The position numbers were made by a program, and so were the translations under genes. The notes beneath the pieces were generated by a model, which was not told the origin of the DNA, searched no databases, and saw only the letters and a list, made by a program, of their open reading frames with translations. From contig JAZAYU010000009.1 in NCBI GenBank assembly GCA_038501625.1, positions 2,418,001 to 2,482,000 on the forward strand: a stretch of 64,000 nucleotides of DNA, given 5' to 3'. Of the stretch, positions 59,145 through 64,000 are shown one piece after another (positions within the stretch are counted from its first letter, which is position 1; each line of letters starts with the position of its first letter). Source of the DNA: Corbicula japonica. Taxonomy: Eukaryota > Mollusca > Bivalvia > Venerida > Cyrenidae.

Positions 59145-59670
59145 AAAAAAATTACAAAAGGAGTATAACTCCATCAAATGAGCTCTTGAGCTTGAGATTT
59201 CGGCATCACCATTTTTTTTTCAAAGGATGCACAATTTGAAAGTTTGATGAAAAAATATATAAGAAATTGCAAAGATATAGCCTAATTTTTGGAGTCAAAA
59301 TCTGACAAGACTAAAATATGGCATAATAATTATGTAGCAATAATTGTAAATGATTCAGTTAGCACAATAAAGGGATTTTTGTCATTACTAGGGCCATTTA
59401 CATGCGCCTACCACAAATAATAATTCTTTAAATTCTTTAAAATCTCACAGTTTTCTCCAAAACAATTGACTTTCCAACAGATTTTTTCATTCTTCTTGGC
59501 CAAAATCATGTGATTTTCCCCAAAATTAAGGGCATGTGTAGTGAAAAAAAATAGTAACAGGACTTTCTTCAATCAATTTTTATAACCCATATTAGTTGCA
59601 TAAAATACTCTTTTTCTTATTAGAAAAAAATTCCCAGTTGAGTAAATACCAAAAAATTTGAAAACATGCA
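59145..59670. other. Unannotated stretch
   Basis: AT-rich, nothing recognised. Confidence 0.35.
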
Positions 59671-59673
59671 TTA

Positions 59674-61509
59674 GGCCTAAAAAAAAATAGTTGTGTTTCT
59701 GGTGGCCCGACCGACCCTACTTTTTTACCGCCGACCGTAACTTTTTTTTTGACTCGGAAAAAAATATCGAAGCATCGTTGTGGTCTCCAGTCGTCATGGA
59801 TCGATTGGCCGAAGACGACAACGATATTTTGTAACGACGACATTTTGTTTAATTCGACAACGACATTTTGTTTTATTCGTCTGCGAAAATCACAACCGCC
59901 GTAGAAAACAATCATGGCGGTCAGCGTTAGACAAACCGATAAAAAATATTTATACTTATTGATCTGCCGACGATTTCATCGAAGAATTACGGAAGCAAAT
60001 AGATGAAGATTTCGGTTCAAGATGCATACGTGATAGGATGAAAATGCAAAATCATTGAACTTTGGCTCAAGTAGTTTACGATCTTGGACTTTTGTATGGT
60101 GACAAAAAGCACTTATCAAATAATTTATTAACTCAGCTTTGGTGGTAGTGATAAATCTTTTACCATCATTGAAGGGTTATGAATTAATTTGATTATGTGT
60201 TAATTGCAACAATATCATGAAAGTAAATCTGTAGATGACTTTGGTACACTTGCAAATGTGGTGTGCTTTATGGCTATAAGAAGTGGTAGACCTAGGTAAG
60301 AAAATTACCATACATATAAAACATATTTTTTCAGACATGGGCAGATCTTCAATATCTATGCGTTAAAAAACCTTACGGTATTATGCATGGTACATGGATA
60401 CAATTCTTATTATTTAGAAAATCTAAAATTTATGAAAATAATATGTTAAAATATCTATTATTTGATACACAGGGTATCTATATATATAACATAGATTCGA
60501 AGGATAAGAAAAAAAAGTTATGTGCCGATTCCCTGTGATTTGATATAGTAAATAGATCTATAATTTTAATAAAACTGCAATTAAATAAATATTATAAGTT
60601 GATGTCACAAAATATAGTCTTAGCAGTCTGATTTTAGATCTACACTGTTTGCCCATATGATTTTTTTGTGTATCTTTTTCGTATCTGTGGAGTAAAAGGT
60701 TAATACAAATAAAGGTTAGTAAAGTTTAATTTAGAGTTATTCACATACAATTTTGATTTCAGAATCTTGTTCCATCTCACATTATTAAATTACCATTATT
60801 AATGTTGTATGTTGGTATGAACCACATTTGGAGATCAGGCCTCTCACTAGACTTGCAAATCAGGGAGAAGTTTTTGCCATAATTTTAATAAATTATGGAG
60901 AAGTTTGCAGTCAACAGCATTGTTTCCCCATAAAGTCCATATAAAATGTCTTCTCCCATAGCTCAAAGAAGGGAGAAGTCTGGTCACTTTTAGGAGACTA
61001 CTTCTCCCAAGTCTCCCTCTAGTGAGAGCCCTGGAGATAGTGGATTTTTTATTATGTCTGACACTTGAAAAATCTCACAAATGTATTATTTAAAAGCAAT
61101 AGTCAGCTGAAGTTGGTAATTTGTCAGGAACTATTCAAGCTTACCAGTTTTCTAGTTATGTAAAGACTAAAACAGGTTGACTGAAATAGTTTGGTGTAAA
61201 TTTTGATATTCCCTCAATAGCGAGAATATACATGCTGTTATATACATGAATAACAATGGAAACAATTTTCAAGTTTAATTTTTATTTTCAAGTAATTGTG
61301 TTCATTACAAACAGTAGAAGAACATAAAAACATGTACTTACCAGTTATTATTTTGTGCTATTGACATAAAAACAACATGTTAGGAATAACAAGCTTAACA
61401 CTTTTATCCATTAATAATTAATAAAAAAAAAAAAAAAAAAAAAGCCTACCTACCGACCCTGTTTTTTTTGGCTACGCCACCAGAAACACAAGTATTTTTT
61501 TTTTAGGCC
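59674..61509. mobile_element. GGCC-ended DNA transposon, TTA target duplication (Harbinger-like)
   Basis: Ends read GGCCTAAAAAAAAATAGTTG and the inverse, with GTGTTTCTGGTGGC in both arms. TTA flanks both ends (59671-59673 and 61510-61512). A (A)22-type run lies near 61423-61443. Exon-like text occurs inside: an FIEELRKQIDEDFG frame near 59975 and a stretch ending GGTAGACCTAG/GTAAGA at 60296. No transposase was recognised. With 7550-9403 it forms a class with GGCC tips and TWA duplications. Confidence 0.75.
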
Positions 61510-61512
61510 TTA

Positions 61513-63600
61513 CCTATAGATGTCATTTCATTAATTAATAAAATATTATCATCTTTTAGCTTAATCTGGTATAATTTGTTTCTTGAATCCAGTAATTATT
61601 GATATAAGCAATTATGTGTAATTTCCCAATGATGCCAGAAAATTGCCAATTTCTGGCAAAACAATATCCCAATTTCAGGGGTATGGTATATTCCAAAAAT
61701 GAAGCAGGAATTATGAAAACCCTGAAATCCTGAAAATTTGCAAATTTTATATATAAAGGGAAAATTAAGAAAATCTATCATTTTTGACACACAGAAACCT
61801 GAATTTTTGACAAAGTCTGAAAACATTCACCTATCCAAGCCCCTTTAAAGATCTTCTCAGATAGTGACTGTATTAGCACACTGGTAATGGGCCTCAAATT
61901 GTTTACATTCACTACTGAGATTTACTGCAGTTACTATTAACATCATTTTTACATGGCAAAGGGAAAGGCTTTTAGGAAAACCAAATTCAATATCTAATAA
62001 ACATATGTATGGTTGGAGCTGTAGTACTAGAATAGATAAATAGACATGGTTTCATGTCTGCCTTGTTAGGCCTACTGTACCGATTAAAATAAGTAGGCAG
62101 TTGTTTAGGTTTTACCAGATTTTGGATCTGCTACTAGTACTTCACAGAAACAAATAATATGTCCCAATTGCAATTAATGAAAGAAAACATGATTGTTGCC
62201 TTTTTACTTTAGTCAAGTAATGATTTCATCCAAGGTGGGATTGAATTTCATTTCATCAATCTGAGGAAGGAATTTCAGAAAAAAAGATTTCATTTCACGC
62301 AGTTAAGTCACATAAATTCATTTCGAAATCAAGAAGGATAGTCAATATCACATTCATGAAAATTTAAATAAGCATTTCGTATCACATCTAACAAATCAGT
62401 AATACATCCAAGCCATCTTGTAATTGTCACGAAGCTATTTCAACAGACCCTAACAAATGTAACTTTGACACAATAAAATGGATAAAAATTCTTAAATAAG
62501 GATATAAGTGATAATGATATAACTTAGAGAAACATAAAAATGCGATTTACAGTTCTGATTTTGAACAATTCAACCGATGCAATCGGATTTTTTACTCTCA
62601 TCAAACAACGGTATTTCCGCCATTTTTTTGGTAGAAAGGTGCTCGATCAAACTAAACCCCCAAATAAATCTACATTATATGATCATAATGAGCCCATCAA
62701 CAGATTAACATTATATTGTTTCACAAAACAATTACTAGATTTAAACATATTTCACGGTCATATCGGTAAAAAATTGTAATAGATTTTACCTTCAAATTAG
62801 GTCGCGCTATCCATTTCACTGACCTTGAAAAAAGCGAAAAATATATGAGAAAACAAGGACAAAACAAACAAATATTGCATAAATTTAAAAACTGAATAAT
62901 TTAACTTTAAAATAAACGTAAAATAACTTACTCATACTGTAATCGATTTGTAGATTTCCTCAGATGAAAAATACATATTGAATTTTCCTCCAACGGCAGC
63001 CATTTGCAAAAAGTGGTGGCCGGTTTCATGCCCCAATTTGATTGGCTGTTTACCTCCCCCCCCCCTGCCTTTCAGTGCTTTGATTTTTTTCATGTGACGC
63101 TTTTTGAAAAAGACTGAAGCCCGTACTATCGGGATGTTGACTGTTTCACTGCGTATGTTCTGATTTTTGTAGTAATAGAACGTAATAATCTCAGTCATTC
63201 AGATTTCTTCAAAGCAGTGTGATTACATTGTTGTAATTACATGAAAATCCTTCTCCCGCCGACTTTGATGCCTTGCATCAAAATTTTTCTTGTCCGTTTG
63301 GTTTATTTAGCTCATTGCCGGTTCATTGCATGGAAATCTAAACCTTGTTTACAGGTAGAGAACGTTTAGACCGGGAAAATATTGATTTTCACAGCAAGTG
63401 ATTTCAATGCTCACAAAGGTCAACCTGTTTTCAAGGACGAAAAATTGGAAATTAATTGCAGAAAAACCAATATTTTGAGGCAGACTGGCTGGATGGTAAT
63501 GAATTTAATACCGAGCAATGTTGTAAATAGTTTACATTAGCTCTGAGTATTTGTTAATTACCACTGGCTTATTACATCATTCAGGAATGAGGGACTGTTT
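61513..63600. other. Unannotated stretch
   Basis: No confident gene. A minus-strand ATG near 63005 (MAAVGGKFNMYF) follows a CCAAT-type sequence, and 63105-63195 holds a diverged copy of the 46.7-kb block. The GATTTCATTTCA-rich patch at 62215-62340 is low complexity. Confidence 0.35.
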
Positions 63601-63607
63601 GTAAATT

Positions 63608-63641
63608 ATGGACAGTCATCGCCTGATAAGAGTGGAAACTG
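63608..63641 (+). other. Candidate first coding exon
   Basis: ATG begins MDSHRLIRVET and meets a consensus donor G/GTAAGT. Nothing downstream within the window confirms it. The product is unknown. Confidence 0.2.
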
Positions 63642-64000
63642 GTAAGTTTTTAACCAGGTTTGGGTTTGTTTATTTGGCAGGTTGTTAAAAAATTTGTTGA
63701 CATTTGGAAATGCAAATGCAGATCTCCATATCTTGCTGTCACTCTGCTACTTGCGGGTCCGAGGCCAACTTATAAGAACCACCTCAGACCTCATTTTATA
63801 AATTTTTGTCGTAAAGATTGCAAGTTTAGGTCAAATTTGAAATATACTAGCTATTGTCCTTTGCGCAAAGCTCCAGATTATTTGTCGGCACAAATGTGGT
63901 AGTTTAGCTGTTGAGGTTCAAATCTGTAGCATTTGTATTTAAATGAATCTATTGAAGAAGAACCTAAATATAAATCAGACAGCTTCATTTGCCCTGTTGG

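Noticed and set aside
1..64000. CRISPR arrays, rRNA genes, bacterial operons
   Set aside because: The tandem arrays have diverged units without unique spacers between identical short repeats, and no rRNA or prokaryotic gene text was seen.

Overview
The window looks like non-coding-rich genomic DNA of a marine invertebrate, most likely a bivalve mollusc. The reasons are the AT-rich composition, introns with GT/AG borders, dispersed repeats that open with ACAAGAG and carry tandem cores, and a Mab-21/cGAS-like gene of the type expanded in bivalves. That last point is established knowledge; the species itself cannot be read from the sequence. No bacterial genes, CRISPR arrays or rRNA genes were seen.

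Only one gene appears intact: a three-exon minus-strand cGAS-like nucleotidyltransferase (Mab-21 family, 5891 down to 3005, 509 codons). Its splice phases agree and its three acidic metal-binding residues are present. Its second intron as counted from the ATG is short; the first is long and holds a minisatellite with a period of about 62 bp.

Nearly everything else is mobile or duplicated DNA. 1-2220 is one copy of a duplicated segment whose partner lies in pieces at 19.1-23.8 kb and 45.0-45.9 kb. 6.6-10.9 kb has a 665-bp direct repeat bracketing a GGCC-ended DNA element with a TAA target duplication. 11.3-13.8 kb is a long ACAAGAG element with a tandem core of about 146 bp and interstitial TTAGGG tracts. 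19.06-22.11 kb is a recently triplicated unit with tRNA-like heads.

From 23.8 to 45.0 kb about 21 kb interrupts the duplicated segment, and the uninterrupted copy near 1840 serves as an empty site. Nested in it are (a) a Ty3/gypsy LTR element (24456-31888, 159-bp LTRs differing at two positions, AAAAT target duplication), inactivated by frameshifts, a stop and loss of the reverse transcriptase core; (b) inside that, a 2.7-kb fold-back element with arms of about 870 bp and a 5-bp target duplication; (c) a 12-kb PIF/Harbinger-type transposon (32886-44979) whose two genes, a Myb/SANT-like protein and a DDE transposase, can be followed exon by exon but are broken.

46-64 kb has no confident gene. 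It holds tandem repeats, several ACAAGAG elements, palindromic GATCTACAC repeats, a second GGCC-ended element with a TTA target duplication (59674-61509), and two weak candidate first exons.
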